Shown: positions 12,201 to 27,200 of the stretch, piece after piece
Numbering within the stretch: the stretch's first letter is position 1
How the letters are laid out: each line of letters begins with the position of its first letter
Assembly: GCA_028752905.1 (NCBI GenBank)
Contig: JAQNBH010000017.1
Coordinates: forward strand, 38,215,929 to 38,279,928
Direction of reading: 5' to 3'
Length of the DNA stretch: 64,000 bases
From: Cladorhizidae sp. MBARI D1340-BT2
Lineage: Eukaryota > Porifera > Demospongiae > Poecilosclerida > Cladorhizidae
Program-made: the position numbers and the translations under genes
Notes under the pieces: generated by a model
The model's input: only the letters and a program-made list of their open reading frames with translations
What the model was told of the DNA's origin: nothing
Databases searched by the model: none

Positions 12201-15200
12201 CTAGAATACTCCTAGCCCTAGAATATTCCTAGCCCTAGACTACTTCTAGCCCTAGAATACTCCTAGCCCTAGACTACTCCTAGCCCTAGAATACTCCTAG
12301 CCCTAGAATACTCCTAGCCCTAGAATACTCCTAGCCCTAGACTACTTCTAGCCCTAGAATACTCCTAGCCCTAGAATACTCCTAGCCCTAGAATACTCCT
12401 AGCCCTAGAATACTCCTAGCCCTAGACTACTTCTAGCCCTAGAATACTCCTAGCCCTAGACTACTTCTAGCCCTAGAATACTCCTAGCCCTAGAATAATC
12501 CTAGCCCTAGAATACTCCTAGCCCTAGACTACTTCTAGCCCTAGAATACTCCTAGCCCTAGAATACTCCTAGCCCTAGACTACTTCTAGCCCTAGAATAC
12601 TCCTAGCCCTAGACTACTTCTAGCCCTAGAATACTCCTAGCCCTAGAATACTCCTAGCCCTAGAATACTCCTAGCCCTAGAATATTCCTAGCCCTAGAAT
12701 ACTCCTAGCCCTAGAATACTCCTAGCCCTAGAATACTCCTAGCCCTAGACTACTTCTAGCCCTAGACTACTTCTAGCCCTAGAATACTCCTAGCCCTAGA
12801 ATACTCCTAGCCCTAGAATACTCCTAGCCCTAGACTACTTCTAGCCCTAGAATACTCCTAGCCCTAGAATACTCCTAGCCCAAGAATACTCCTAGCCCTA
12901 GACTACTTCTAGCCCTAGAATACTCCTAGCCCTAGAATACTCCTAGCCCTAGAATACTCCTAGCCCTAGAATACTCCTAGCCCTAGACTACTTCTAGCCC
13001 TAGACTACTCCTAGCCCTAGAATACTCCTAGCCCTAGAATACTCCTAGCCCTAGAATATTCCTAGCCCTAGAATATTCCTAGCCCTAGACTACTTCTAGC
13101 CCTAGAATACTCCTAGCCCTAGAATACTCCTAGCCCTAGAATACTCCTAGCCCTAGAATATTCCTAGCCCTAGACTACTTCTAGCCCTAGAATACTCCTA
13201 GCCCTAGAACACTCCTAGCCCTAGAACACTCCTAGCCCTAGAATACTCCTAGCCCTAGAATACTCCTAGCCCTAGAATACCCGTAGCCCTAGACTACTTC
13301 TAGCCCTAGAATACTCCTAGCCCTAGAATACTCCTAGCCCTAGAATACTCCTAGCCCTAGAATACTCCTAGCCCAAGAATACTCCTAGCCCTAGAATATT
13401 CCTAGCCCTAGAATACTCCTAGACCTAGAATACTCCTAGCCCTAGAATACTCCTAGCCCTAGAATATTCCTAGCCCTAGAATACTCCTAGCCCTAGAATA
13501 CTCCTAGCCCTAGAATATTCCTAGCCCTAGACTACTTCTAGCCCTAGAATACTCCTAGCCCTAAACTACTTCTAGCCCTAGAATACTCCTAGCCCTAGAA
13601 TACCCGTAGCCCTAGACTACTTCTAGCCCTAGAATACTCCTAGCCCTAGACTACTTCTAGCCCTAGAATACTCCTAGCCCTAGAATACTCCTAGCCCTAG
13701 AATACTCCTAGCCCTAGAATACTCCTAGCCCAAGAATACTCCTAGCCCTAGAACACTCCTAGCCCTAGAATACTCCTAGACCTAGAATACTCCTAGCCCT
13801 AGAATACTCCTAGCCCTAGAATATTCCTAGCCCTAGAATATTCCTAGCCCTAGACTACTTCTAGCCTTAGAATACTCCTAGCCCTAGAATACTCCTAGCC
13901 CTAGAATACTCCTAGCCCTAGAATACTCCTAGCCCTAGACTACTTCTAGCCCTAGAATACTCCTAGCCCTAGAATACTCCTAGCCCTAGAATACTTCTAG
14001 CCCTAGAATACTCCTAGCCCTAGAATACTCCTAGCCCTAGAATACTCCTAGCCCTAGAACACTCCTAGCCCTAGAACACTCCTAGCCCTAGAATACTCCT
14101 AGCCCAAGAATACTCCTAGCCCTAGAATACTCCTAGCCCTAGAATATTCCTAGCCCTAGAATACTCCTAGCCCTAGAATACTCCTAGCCCTAGAACACTC
14201 CTAGCCCTAGACTACTCCTAGCCCTAGACTACTTCTAGCCTTAGAATACTCCTAGCCCTAGAATACTCCTAGCCCTAGAATACTCCTAGCCCTAGAATAC
14301 TCCTAGCCCTAGACTACTTCTAGCCCTAGAATACTCCTAGCCCTAGACTACTTCTAGCCCTAGAATACTCCTAGCCCTAGAATACTCCTAGCCCTAGAAT
14401 ACTCCTAGCCCTAGAATACTCCTAGCCCTAGAATACTCCTAGCCCTAGAATACTCCTAGCCCTAGACTACTTCTAGCCCTAGACTACTTCTAGCCTTAGA
14501 ATACTCCTAGCCCTAGAATACTCCTAGCCCTAGAATACTCCTAGCCCTAGAATACTCCTAGCCTTAGAATACTCCTAGCCCTAGAATACTCCTAGCCCTA
14601 GAATACTTCTAGCCCTAGAATACTCCTAGCCCTAGAATACTCCTAGCCCTAGAATACTCCTAGCCCTAGAACACTCCTAGCCCTAGAACACTCCTAGCCC
14701 TAGAATACTCCTAGCCCTAGAATATTCCTAGCCCTAGAATACTCCTAGCCCTAGACTACTTCTAGCCCTAGAATACTCCTAGCCCTAAACTACTTCTAGC
14801 CCTAGAACACTCCTAGCCCTAGAATACTCCTAGCCCTAGAATATTCCTAGCCCAAGAATACTCCTAGCCCTAGACTACTCCTAGCCCTAGAATACTCCTA
14901 GCCCTAGAATACTCCTAGCCCTAGAATACTCCTAGCCCTAGAATACTCCTAGCCCTAGAACACTCCTAGCCCTAGAATACTCCTAGCCCTAGAATACTCC
15001 TAGCCCTAAACTACTTCTAGCCCTAGAACACTCCTAGCCCTAGAATACTCCTAGCCCTAAACTACTTCTAGCCCTAGAACACTCCTAGCCCTAGAATACT
15101 CCTAGCCCTAGAATACTCCTAGCCCTAGAATATTCCTAGCCCTAGACTACTTCTAGCCCTAGAATACTCCTAGCCCTAGAATACTCCTAGCCCTAGACTA

Positions 15201-18200
15201 CTTCTAGCCCTAGAATACTCCTAGCCCTAGAATACTCCTAGCCCTAGAATACTCCTAGCCCTAGAATACTCCTAGCCCTAGACTACTCCTAGCCCTAGAA
15301 TACTCCTAGCCCTAGACTACTTCTGGCCCTAGAACACTCCTAGCCCTAGAATACTCCTAGCCCTAGAACACTCCTAGCCCTAGACTACTCCTAGCCCTAG
15401 AATATTCCTAGCCCTAGAATACTCCTAGCCCTAGAACACTCCTAGCCCTAGAATACTCCTAGCCCTAGAATACTCCTAGCCCTAGAATACTCCTAGCCCT
15501 AGAACACTCCTAGCCCTAGAATACTCCTAGCCCTAGAATACTCCTAGCCCTAGAATACTCCTAGCCCTAGAATACTCCTAGCCCTAGAACACTCCTAGCC
15601 CTAGAATACTCCTAGCCCTAGAATACTCCTAGCCCTAGAATACTCCTAGCCCTAGAACACTCCTAGCCCTAGACTACTCCTAGCCCTAGAATACTCCTAG
15701 CCCTAGAATACTTCTAGCCCTAGACTACTTCTAGCCCTAGAATACTCCTAGCCCTAGAATACTCCTAGCCCTAGAATACTCCTAGCCCTAGAATACTCCT
15801 AGCCCTAGAATACTCCTAGCCCTAGAATACTCCTAGCCCTAGAATACTCCTAGCCCTAGAATACTCCTAGCCCTAGACTACTCCTAGCCCTAGAATACTC
15901 CTAGCCCTAGACTACTTCTAGCCCTAGAATACTTCTAGCCCTAGAATATTCCTAGCCCTAGAATACTCCTAGCCCTAGAATACTCCTAGCCCTAGACTAC
16001 TTCTAGCCCTAGAATACTTCTAGCCCTAGAATACTCCTAGCCCTAGACTACTTCTAGCCCTAGAATATTCCTAGCCCTAGACTACTCCTAGCCCTAGACT
16101 ACTCCTAGCCCTAGACTACTCCTAGCCCTAGAATATTCCTAGCCCTAGACTACTTCTAGCCCTATACTACTTCTAGCCCTAGAATACTCCTAGCCCTAGA
16201 ATACTCCTAGCCCTAGAATACTCCTAGCCCTAGAACACTCCTAGCCCTAGAATACTCCTAGCCCTAGAATATTCCTAGCCCTAGAATATTCCTAGCCCTA
16301 GACTACTTCTAGCCCTAGAATACTCCTAGCCCTAAACTACTTCTAGCCCTAGAATACTTCTAGCCCTAGAATACTCCTAGACCTAGAATACTTCTAGCCC
16401 TAGAATACTCCTAGCCCTAGAATACTTCTAGCCCTATACTACTCCTAGCCCTAGAATACTCCTAGCCCTAGACTACTTCTAGCCCTAGAATACTCCTAGC
16501 CCTAGAATACTCCTAGCCCTAGAACACTCCTAGCCCAAGAATACTCCTAGCCCTAGAATACTCCTAGACCTAGAATACTCCTAGCCCTAGAATACTCCTA
16601 GCCCTAGAATACTCCTAGCCCTAGAATACTCCTAGCCCTAGAATACTCCTAGCCCTAGAATACTCCTAGCCCTAGAATACTCCTAGCCCTAGACTACTTC
16701 TAGCCCTAGAATACTCCTAGCCCTAGAATACTCCTAGCCCTAGAATACTTCTAGCCCTAGAATACTCCTAGCCCTAGAATACTCCTAGCCCTAGAATACT
16801 CCTAGCCCTAGAACACTCCTAGCCCTAGAACACTCCTAGCCCTAGAATACTCCTAGCCCAAGAATACTCCTAGCCCTAGAATACTCCTAGCCCTAGAATA
16901 TTCCTAGCCCTAGAATACTCCTAGCCCTAGACTACTTCTAGCCCTAGAATACTCCTAGCCCTAGAATACTTCTAGCCTTAGAATACTCCTAGCCCTAGAA
17001 TACTCCTAGCCCTAGAATACTCCTAGCCCTAGAATACTCCTAGCCCTAGACTACTTCTAGCCCTAGAATACTCCTAGCCCTAGAATACTCCTAGCCCTAG
17101 AATACTTCTAGCCCTAGAATACTCCTAGCCCTAGAATACTCCTAGCCCTAGAATACTCCTAGCCCTAGAACACTCCTAGCCCTAGAACACTCCTAGCCCT
17201 AGAATACTCCTAGCCCAAGAATACTCCTAGCCCTAGAATACTCCTAGCCCTAGAATATTCCTAGCCCTAGACTACTTCTAGCCCTATACTACTTCTAGCC
17301 CTAGAATACTCCTAGCCCTAGAATACTCCTAGCCCTAGAACACTCCTAGCCCTAGAATACTCCTAGCCCTAGAATATTCCTAGCCCTAGAATACTCCTAG
17401 CCCTAGACTACTTCTAGCCCTAGAATACTCCTAGCCCTAAACTACTTCTAGCCCTAGAACACTCCTAGCCCTAGAATACTCCTAGCCCTAGAATATTCCT
17501 AGCCCAAGAATACTCCTAGCCCTAGAACACTCCTAGCCCTAGAATACTCCTAGCCCTAGAATACTCCTAGCCCTAAACTACTTCTAGCCCTAGAACACTC
17601 CTAGCCCTAGAATACTCCTAGCCCTAAACTACTTCTAGCCCTAGAACACTCCTAGCCCTAGAATACTCCTAGCCCTAGAATACTCCTAGCCCTAGACTAC
17701 TTCTAGCCCTAGACTACTCCTAGCCCTAGACTACTTCTAGCCCTAGAATACTCCTAGCCCTAGAATACTCCTAGACCTAGAATACTCCTAGCCCTAGAAT
17801 ATTCCTAGCCCTAGAATATTCCTAGCCCTAGAATACTCCTAGCCCTAGACTACTTCTAGCCCTAGAATACTCCTAGCCCTAGAATACTCCTAGCCCTAGA
17901 ATACTCCTAGCCCTAGAATACTCCTAGCCCTAGAATACTCCTAGCCCTAGACTACTCCTAGCCCTAGAATACTCCTAGCCCTAGACTACTTCTGGCCCTA
18001 GAACACTCCTAGCCCTAGAATACTCCTAGCCCTAGAACACTCCTAGCCCTAGACTACTCCTAGCCCTAGAATATTCCTAGCCCTAGAATACTCCTAGCCC
18101 TAGAACACTCCTAGCCCTAGAATACTCCTAGCCCTAGAATACTCCTAGCCCTAGAATACTCCTAGCCCTAGAACACTCCTAGCCCTAGAATACTCCTAGC

Positions 18201-21200
18201 CCTAGAATACTCCTAGCCCTAGAATACTCCTAGCCCAAGAATACTCCTAGCCCTAGACTACTCCTAGCCCTAGAATACTCCTAGCCCTAGAATACTTCTA
18301 GCCCTAGACTACTTCTAGCCCTAGAATACTCCTAGCCCTAGAATACTCCTAGCCCTAGAATACTCCTAGCCCTAGAATACTCCTAGCCCAGAATATTCCT
18401 AGCCCTAGACTACTTCTAGCCCTAGACTACTTCTAGCCCTAGAATACTCCTAGCCCTAGAATACTCCTAGCCCTAGAATACTCCTAGCCCTAGAATACTC
18501 CTAGCCCTAGAATACTCCTAGCCCTAGAATACTCCTAGCCCTAGAACACTCCTAGCCCTAGAATACTCCTAGCCCTAGACTACTTCTAGCCCTAGAATAC
18601 TTCTAGCCCTAGAATACTCCTAGCCCTAGAATACTCCTAGCCCTAGACTACTTCTAGCCCTAGAATATTCCTAGCCCTAGACTACTCCTAGCCCTAGAAT
18701 ATTCCTAGCCCTAGACTACTCCTAGCCCTAGACTACTCCTAGCCCTAGACTACTCCTAGCCCTAGAATATTCCTAGCCCTAGACTACTTCTAGCCCTATA
18801 CTACTTCTAGCCCTAGAATACTCCTAGCCCTAGAATACTCCTAGCCCTAGAATACTCCTAGCCCTAGAACACTCCTAGCCCTAGAATACTCCTAGCCCTA
18901 GAATATTCCTAGCCCTAGAATATTCCTAGCCCTAGACTACTTCTAGCCCTAGAATACTCCTAGCCCTAAACTACTTCTAGCCCTAGAATACTTCTAGCCC
19001 TAGAATACTCCTAGACCTAGAATACTCCTAGCCCTAGAATATTCCTAGCCCTAGAATATTCCTAGCCCTAGACTACTTCTAGCCCTAGAATACTCCTAGC
19101 CCTAGACTACTTCTAGCCCTATACTACTCCTAGCCCTAGAATACTCCTAGCCCTAGAATACTCCTAGCCCTAGAACACTCCTAGCCCAAGAATACTCCTA
19201 GCCCTAGAATACTCCTAGACCTAGAATACTCCTAGCCCTAGAATACTCCTAGCCCTAGAATACTCCTAGCCCTAGAATACTCCTAGCCCTAGAATACTCC
19301 TAGCCCTAGACTACTTCTAGCCCTAGAATACTCCTAGCCCTAGACTACTTCTAGCCCTAGAATACTCCTAGCCCTAGAATACTCCTAGCCCTAGACTACT
19401 TCTAGCCCTAGAATACTCCTAGCCCTAGAATACTCCTAGCCCTAGACTACTTCTAGTCCTAGAATACTCCTAGCTCTAGAATACTTAGACTACTTCTAGC
19501 CCTAGAATACTCCTAGCCCTAGAATACTTCTAGCCCTAGAATACTTCTAGCCCTAGAATACTTCTAGCCCTAGAATACTCCTAGCCCTAGACTACTCCTA
19601 GCCCTAGAATACTTCTAGCCCTAGACTACTTCTAGCCCTAGAATATTCCAAGCCCTAGACTCTTCTAGCCCTAGAATATTCCTAGCCCTAGACTACTTCT
19701 AGCCCTAGAATACCCGTAGCCCTAGACTACTTCTAGCCCTAGAATACCCGTAGCCCTAGACTACTTCTAGCCCTAGACTACTCCTAGCCCTAGACTACTC
19801 CTAGCCCTAGAACACTCCTAGTCCTAGAATACTCCTAGCCCTAGAATACCCCTAGCCCTAGAATACTCCTAGCCCTAGAATACTCCTAGCCCTAGAATAC
19901 TCCTAGCCCTAGACTACTTCTAGCCCTAGAATACTCCTAGCCCTAAAATATTCCTAGCCCTAGAATATTCATAGCCCTAGAATACTCCTAGCCCTAGAAT
20001 ATTCATAGCCCTAGAATACTCCTAGCCCTAGAATACTCCTAGCCCTAAACTACTTCTAGCCCTAGACTACTTCTAGCCCTATACTACTTCTAGCCCTAGA
20101 ATACTCCTAGCCCTAGAATACTCCTAGCCCTAGAATACTCCTAGCCCTAGACTACTTCTAGCCCTAGAATACTCCTAGCCCTAGAATATTCCTAGCCCTA
20201 GACTACTTCTAGCCCTAGACTACTTCTAGCCCTAGAATACTCCTAGCCCTAGACTACTTCTAGCCCTAGAATACTCCTAGCCCTAGAATACTCCTAGCCC
20301 TAGAATACTCCTAGCCCTAGAATACTCCTAGCCCTAGAATACTCCTAGCCCTAGAATACTCCTAGCCCTAGAATATTCCTAGCCCTAGACTACTCCTAGC
20401 CCTAGAATACTCCTAGCCCTAGACTACTTCTGGCCCTAGAACACTCCTAGCCCTAGAATACTCCTAGCCCTAGAACACTCCTAGCCCTAGACTACTCCTA
20501 GCCCTAGAATACTTCTAGCCCTAGAATACTCCTAGCCCTAGAATACTCCTAGCCCTAGAATACTTCTAGCCCTAGAATACTCCTAGCCCTAGAATACTCC
20601 TAGCCCTAGAATACTCCTAGCCCTAGACTACTCCTAGCCCTAGAATACTCCTAGCCCTAGAATACTCCTAGCCCTAGACTACTCCTAGCCCTAGAATACT
20701 CCTAGCCCTAGAATATTCCTAGCCCTAGAATATTCCTTCCCTAGACTACTCCTAGCCCTAGAATACTCCTAGCCCTAGAATACTCCTAGCCCTAGAATAC
20801 TTCTAGCCCTAGAATACTCCTAGCCCTAGAATACTCCTAGCCCTAGAATACTCCTAGCCCTAGAATACTCCTAGCCCTAGAATACTCCTAGCCCTAGACT
20901 ACTCCTAGCCCTAGAATACTCCTAGCCCTAGAATACTCCTAGCCCTAGAATACTCCTAGCCCTAGAATACTCCTAGCCCTAGAATACTCCTAGCCCTAGA
21001 CTACTTCTAGCCCTAGAATACTCCTAGCCCTAGAATACTCCTAGCCCTAGACTACTTCTAGCCCTAGAATACTCCTAGCCCTAGAATACTCCTAGCCCTA
21101 GAATACTCCTAGCCCTAGAATACTCCTAGCCCTAGAACACTCCTAGCCCTAGAATACTCCTAGCCCTAGAACACTCCTAGCCCTAGAATACTCCTAGCCC

Positions 21201-24200
21201 TAGAATACTCCTAGCCCTAGAATATTCCTAGCCCTAGAATATTCCTAGCCCTAGACTACTTCTAGCCCTAGACTACTCCTAGCCCTAGAATACTCCTAGC
21301 CCTAGAATACTCCTAGCCCTAGACTACTTCTAGCCCTAGAATACTCCTAGCCCTAGAATACTCCTAGCCCTAGAATACTCCTAGCCCTAGACTACTTCTA
21401 GCCCTAGAATACTCCTAGCCCTAGAATACTCCTAGCCCTAGACTACTTCTAGCCCTAGAATACTCCTAGCCCTAGAATACTCCTAGCCCTAGACTACTTC
21501 TAGCCCTAGAATACTCCTAGCCCTAGAATATTCCTAGCCCTAGACTACTTCTAGCCCTAGAACACTCCTAGCCCTAGAATACTCCTAGCCCTAGAATACT
21601 CCTAGCCCTAGAATACTCCTAGCCCTAGACTACTTCTAGCCCTAGAATACTTCTAGCCCTAGAATACTCCTAGCCCTAGAATACTCCTAGACCTAGAATA
21701 CTCCTAGCCCTAGAATACTCCTAGCCCTAGAATACTCCTAGCCCTAGACTACTTCTAGCCCTAGAATACTCCTAGCCCTAGAATACTCCTAGCCCTAGAC
21801 TACTTCTAGCCCTAGAATACTCCTAGCCCTAGAATATTCCTAGCCCTAGACTACTCCTAGCCCTAGACTACTTCTAGCCCTAGAATACTCCTAGCCCTAG
21901 AATACTCCTAGCCCTAGAACACTCCTAGCCCTAGAACACTCCTAGCCCTAGAATACTCCTAGCCCTAGAATACTCCTAGCCCTAGAACACTCCTAGCCCT
22001 AGAACACTCCTAGCCCTAGAATACTCCTAGCCCTAGACTACTTCTAGCCCTAGAATACTCCTAGCCCAAGAATACTCCTAGCCCAAGAATACTTCTAGCC
22101 CTAGAATACTCCTAGCCCTAGAATACTCCTAGCCCTAGAATATTCCTAGACCTAGAATATTCCTAGCCCTAGAATACTCCTAGCCCTAGAATACTCCTAG
22201 CCCTAGAATATTCCTAGCCCTAGAATACTCCTAGACCTAGAATACTCCTAGCCCTAGAATATTCCTAGCCCTAGAATACTCCTAGCCCTAGAATATTCCT
22301 AGACCTAGAATATTCCTAGCCCTAGACTACTTCTAGCCCTAGAATACTCCTAGCCCTAGAATACTCCTAGCCCTAGACTACTTCTAGCCCTAGACTACTT
22401 CTAGCCCTAGAATACTCCTAGCCCTAGAATACTCCTAGCCCTAGAATACTTCTAGCCCTAGAATACTCCTAGCCCTAGAATACTCCTAGCCCTAGAATAT
22501 TCCTAGCCCAAGAATACTCCTAGCCCTAGAATACTCCTAGCCCTAGAATACTCCTAGCCCTAGAATACTCCTAGCCCTAGACTACTTCTAACCCTAGAAT
22601 ACTCCTAGCCCTAGAATACTCCTAGCCCTAGAATACTCCTAGCCCTAGAATACTCCTAGACCTAGAATACTCCTAGCCCTAGAATATTCCTAGCCCTAGA
22701 ATACTCCTAGCCCTAGACTACTTCTAACCCTAGACTACTTCTAGCCCTAGAATACTCCTAGCCCTAGAATACTCCTAGCCCTAGAATACTCCTAGCCCTA
22801 GAATACTCCTAGCCCTAGAATACTCCTAGCCCTAGAATACTCCTAGACCTAGAATACTCCTAGCCCTAGAATATTCCTAGCCCTAGAATATTCCTAGCCC
22901 TATACTACTTCTAGCCCTAGAATACTCCTAGCCCTAGAATACTCCTAGCCCTAGAATACTCCTAGCCCTAGAATACTCCTAGCCCTAGAATACTCCTAGC
23001 CCTAGACTACTTCTAGCCCTAGAATACTCCTAGCCCTAGACTACTTCTAGCCCTAGAATACTCCTAGCCCTAGAATACTCCTAGCCCTAGACTACTTCTA
23101 GCCCTAGAATACTCCTAGCCCTAGAATATTCCTAGCCCTAGAATACTCCTAGCCCTAGACTACTTCTAGCCCTAGAATACTCCTAGCCCTAGAATACTCC
23201 TAGCCCTAGACTACTTCTAGCCCTAGAATACTCCTAGCCCTAGAATATTCCTAGCCCTAGAATACTCCTAGCCCTAGACTACTTCTAGCCCTAGACTACT
23301 TCTAGTCCTAGAATACTCCTAGCTCTAGAATACTTAGACTACTTCTAGCCCTAGAATACTCCTAGCCCTAGAATACTTCTAGCCCTAGAATACTTCTAGC
23401 CCTAGAATACTTCTAGCCCTAGAATACTCCTAGCCCTAGACTACTCCTAGCCCTAGAATACTTCTAGCCCTAGACTACTTCTAGCCCTAGAATATTCCAA
23501 GCCCTAGACTCTTCTAGCCCTAGAATATTCCTAGCCCTAGACTACTTCTAGCCCTAGAATACCCGTAGCCCTAGACTACTTCTAGCCCTAGAATACCCGT
23601 AGCCCTAGACTACTTCTAGCCCTAGACTACTCCTAGCCCTAGAACACTCCTAGTCCTAGAATACTCCTAGCCCTAGAATACCCCTAGCCCTAGAATACTC
23701 CTAGCCCTAGAATACTCCTAGCCCTAAAATATTCCTAGCCCTAGAATATTCATAGCCCTAGAATACTCCTAGCCCTAAACTACTTCTAGCCCTAGACTAC
23801 TTCTAGCCCTATACTACTTCTAGCCCTAGAATACTCCTAGCCCTAGAATACTCCTAGCCCTAGAATACTCCTAGCCCTAGACTACTTCTAGCCCTAGAAT
23901 ACTCCTAGCCCTAGAATATTCCTAGCCCTAGACTACTTCTAGCCCTAGACTACTTCTAGCCCTAGAATACTCCTAGCCCTAGACTACTTCTAGCCCTAGA
24001 ATACTCCTAGCCCTAGAATACTCCTAGCCCTAGAATATTCCTAGCCCTAGACTACTTCTAGCCCTAGAATACTCCTAGCCCTAGAATACTCCTAGCCCTA
24101 GAATACTCCTAGCCCTAGAATACTCCTAGCCCTAGAATATTCCTAGCCCTAGACTACTTCTAGCCCTAGAATACTCCTAGCCCTATACTACTTCTAGCCC

Positions 24201-27200
24201 TAGAATACTCCTAGCCCTAGAATACTCCTAGCCCTATACTACTTCTAGCCCTAGACTACTTCTAGCCCTAGACTACTCCTAGCCCTAGAATACTCCTAGC
24301 CCTAGAATACTCCTAGCCCTAGACTACTTCTGGCCCTAGAACACTCCTAGCCCTAGAATACTCCTAGCCCTAGAACACTCCTAGCCCTAGACTACTCCTA
24401 GCCCTAGAATATTCCTAGCCCTAGAATACTCCTAGCCCTAGAACACTCCTAGCCCTAGAATACTCCTAGCCCTAGAATACTCCTAGCCCTAGAATACTCC
24501 TAGCCCTAGAACACTCCTAGCCCTAGAATACTCCTAGCCCTAGAATACTCCTAGCCCTAGACTACTTCTGGCCCTAGAACACTCCTAGCCCTAGAATACT
24601 CCTACAGTAGCCCAAGAATACTCCTAGCCCAAGAATACTCCTAGCCCTAGAATACTCCTAGCCCTAGAATACTCCTAGCCCTAGAATACTCCTAGCCCAA
24701 GAATACTCCTAGCCCAAGAATACTCCTAGCCCTAGAATACTCCTAGCCCTAGACTACTCCTAGCCCTAGAATACTCCTAGCCCTAGAATACTTCTAGCCC
24801 TAGACTACTTCTAGCCCTAGAATACTCCTAGCCCTAGAATACTCCTAGCCCTAGAATACTCCTAGACCTAGAATACTCCTAGCCCTAGAATACTCCTAGC
24901 CCTAGAATACTCCTAGCCCTAGACTACTTCTAGCCCTAGAATACTCCTAGCCCTAGAATACTCCTAGCCCTAGAATACTCCTAGCCCTAGAATACTCCTA
25001 GCCCTAGACTACTTCTAGCCCTAGAATACTCCTAGCCCTAGAATACTCCTAGCCCTAGAATACTCCTAGACCTAGAATACTCCTAGCCCTAGAATACTCC
25101 TAGCCCTAGACTACTTCTAGCCCTAGAATACTCCTAGCCCTAGAATACTCCTAGCCCTAGAATACTCCTAGCCCTAGAATACTCCTAGCCCTAGACTACT
25201 TCTAGCCCTAGAATATTCCAAGCCCTAGACTCTTCTAGCCCTAGAATACTCCTAGCCCTAGAATACTCCTAGCCCTAGACTACTTCTAGCCCTAGACTAC
25301 TTCTAGCCCTAGATTACTTCTAGCCCTAGAATATTCCTAGCCCTAGACTACTTCTAGCCCTAGAATACTTCTAGCCCTAGAATACTCCTAGCCCTAGAAT
25401 ACTCCTAGCCCTAGACTACTTCTAGCCCTAGAATACTCCTAGCCCTAGACTACTTCTAGCCCTAGAATACTCCTAGCCCTAGAATACTCCTAGCCCTAGA
25501 CTACTTCTAGCCCTAGAATACTCCTAGTCCTAGACTACTTCTAGCCCTAGAATACTCCTAGCCCTAGAATACTCCTAGCCCTAGAATACTCCTAGCCCTA
25601 GAATACTCCTAGCCCTAGACTACTTCTAGCCCTAGAATATTCCTAGCCCTAGAATATTCCTAGCCCTAGACTACTTCTAGCCCTAGAATACTTCTAGCCC
25701 TAGAATACTTCTAGCCCTAGACTACTTCTAGCCCTAGAATACTTCTAGCCCTAGAATACTTCTAGCCCTAGAATACTTCTAGCCCTAGAATACTTCTAGC
25801 CCTAGAATATTCCTAGCCCTAGAATATTCCTAGCCCTAGAATACTTCTAGCCCTAGAATACTTCTAGCCCTAGAATATTCCTAGCCCTAGAATATTCCTA
25901 GCCCTAGACTACTTCTAGCCCTAGAATACTTCTAGCCCTAGAATACTCCTAGCCCTAGAATAATTCTAGCCCTAGAATATTCCTAGCCCTAGAATACTCC
26001 TAGCCCTAGAATATTCCTAGCCCTAGACTACTCCTAGCCCTAGACTACTTCTAGCCCTAGAATACTTCTAGCCCTAGAATAATTCTAGCCCTAGAATATT
26101 CCTAGCCCTAGAATACTCCTAGCCCTAGAATACTCCTAGCCCTAGAATACTTCTAGCCCTAGAATACTTCTAGCCCTAGAATACTTCTAGCCCTAGAATA
26201 CTTCTAGCCCTAGAATACTCCTAGCCCTAGAATATTCCTAGCCCTAGACTACTTCTAGCCCTAGACTACTTCTAGCCCTAGAATACTTCTAGCCCTAGAC
26301 TACTTCTAGCCCTAGACTACTTCTAGCCCTAGAATAATTCTAGCCCTAGAATATTCCTAGCCCTAGACTACTTCTAGCCCTAGAATACTTCTAGCCCTAG
26401 AATACTTCTAGCCCTAGAATACTTCTAGCCCTAGAATACTCCTAGCCCTAGAATACTCCTAGCCCTAGACTACTTCTAGCCCTAGAATACTCCTAGCCCT
26501 AGAATAATTCTAGCCCTAGAATATTCCTAGCCCTAGAATACTCCTAGCCCTAGAATAATTCTAGCCCTAGAATACTTCTAGCCCTAGAATATTCCTAGCC
26601 CTAGAATATTCCTTCCCTAGACTACTCCTAGCCCTAGAATATTCCTAGCCCTAGAATATTCCTTCCCTAGACTACTCCTAGCCCTAGAATACTTCTAGCC
26701 CTAGAATACTCCTAGCCCTAGAATACTCCTAGCCCTAGAATACTCCTAGCCCTAGACTACTCCTAGCCCTAGAATACTCCTAGCCCTAGAATACTCCTAG
26801 CCCTAGACTACTCCTAGCCCTAGAATACTCCTAGCCCTAGAATATTCCTAGCCCTAGAATATTCCTTCCCTAGACTACTCCTAGCCCTAGAATACTCCTA
26901 GCCCTAGAATACTCCTAGCCCTAGAATACTTCTAGCCCTAGAATACTCCTAGCCCTAGAATACTCCTAGCCCTAGAATACTCCTAGCCCTAGACTACTCC
27001 TAGCCCTAGAATACTCCTAGCCCTAGAATACTCCTAGCCCTAGAATACTCCTAGCCCTAGAATACTCCTAGCCCTAGAATACTCCTAGCCCTAGAATACT
27101 CCTAGCCCTAGACTACTTCTAGCCCTAGAATACTCCTAGCCCTAGAATACTCCTAGCCCTAGAATACTCCTAGCCCTAGAATACTCCTAGCCCTAGAACA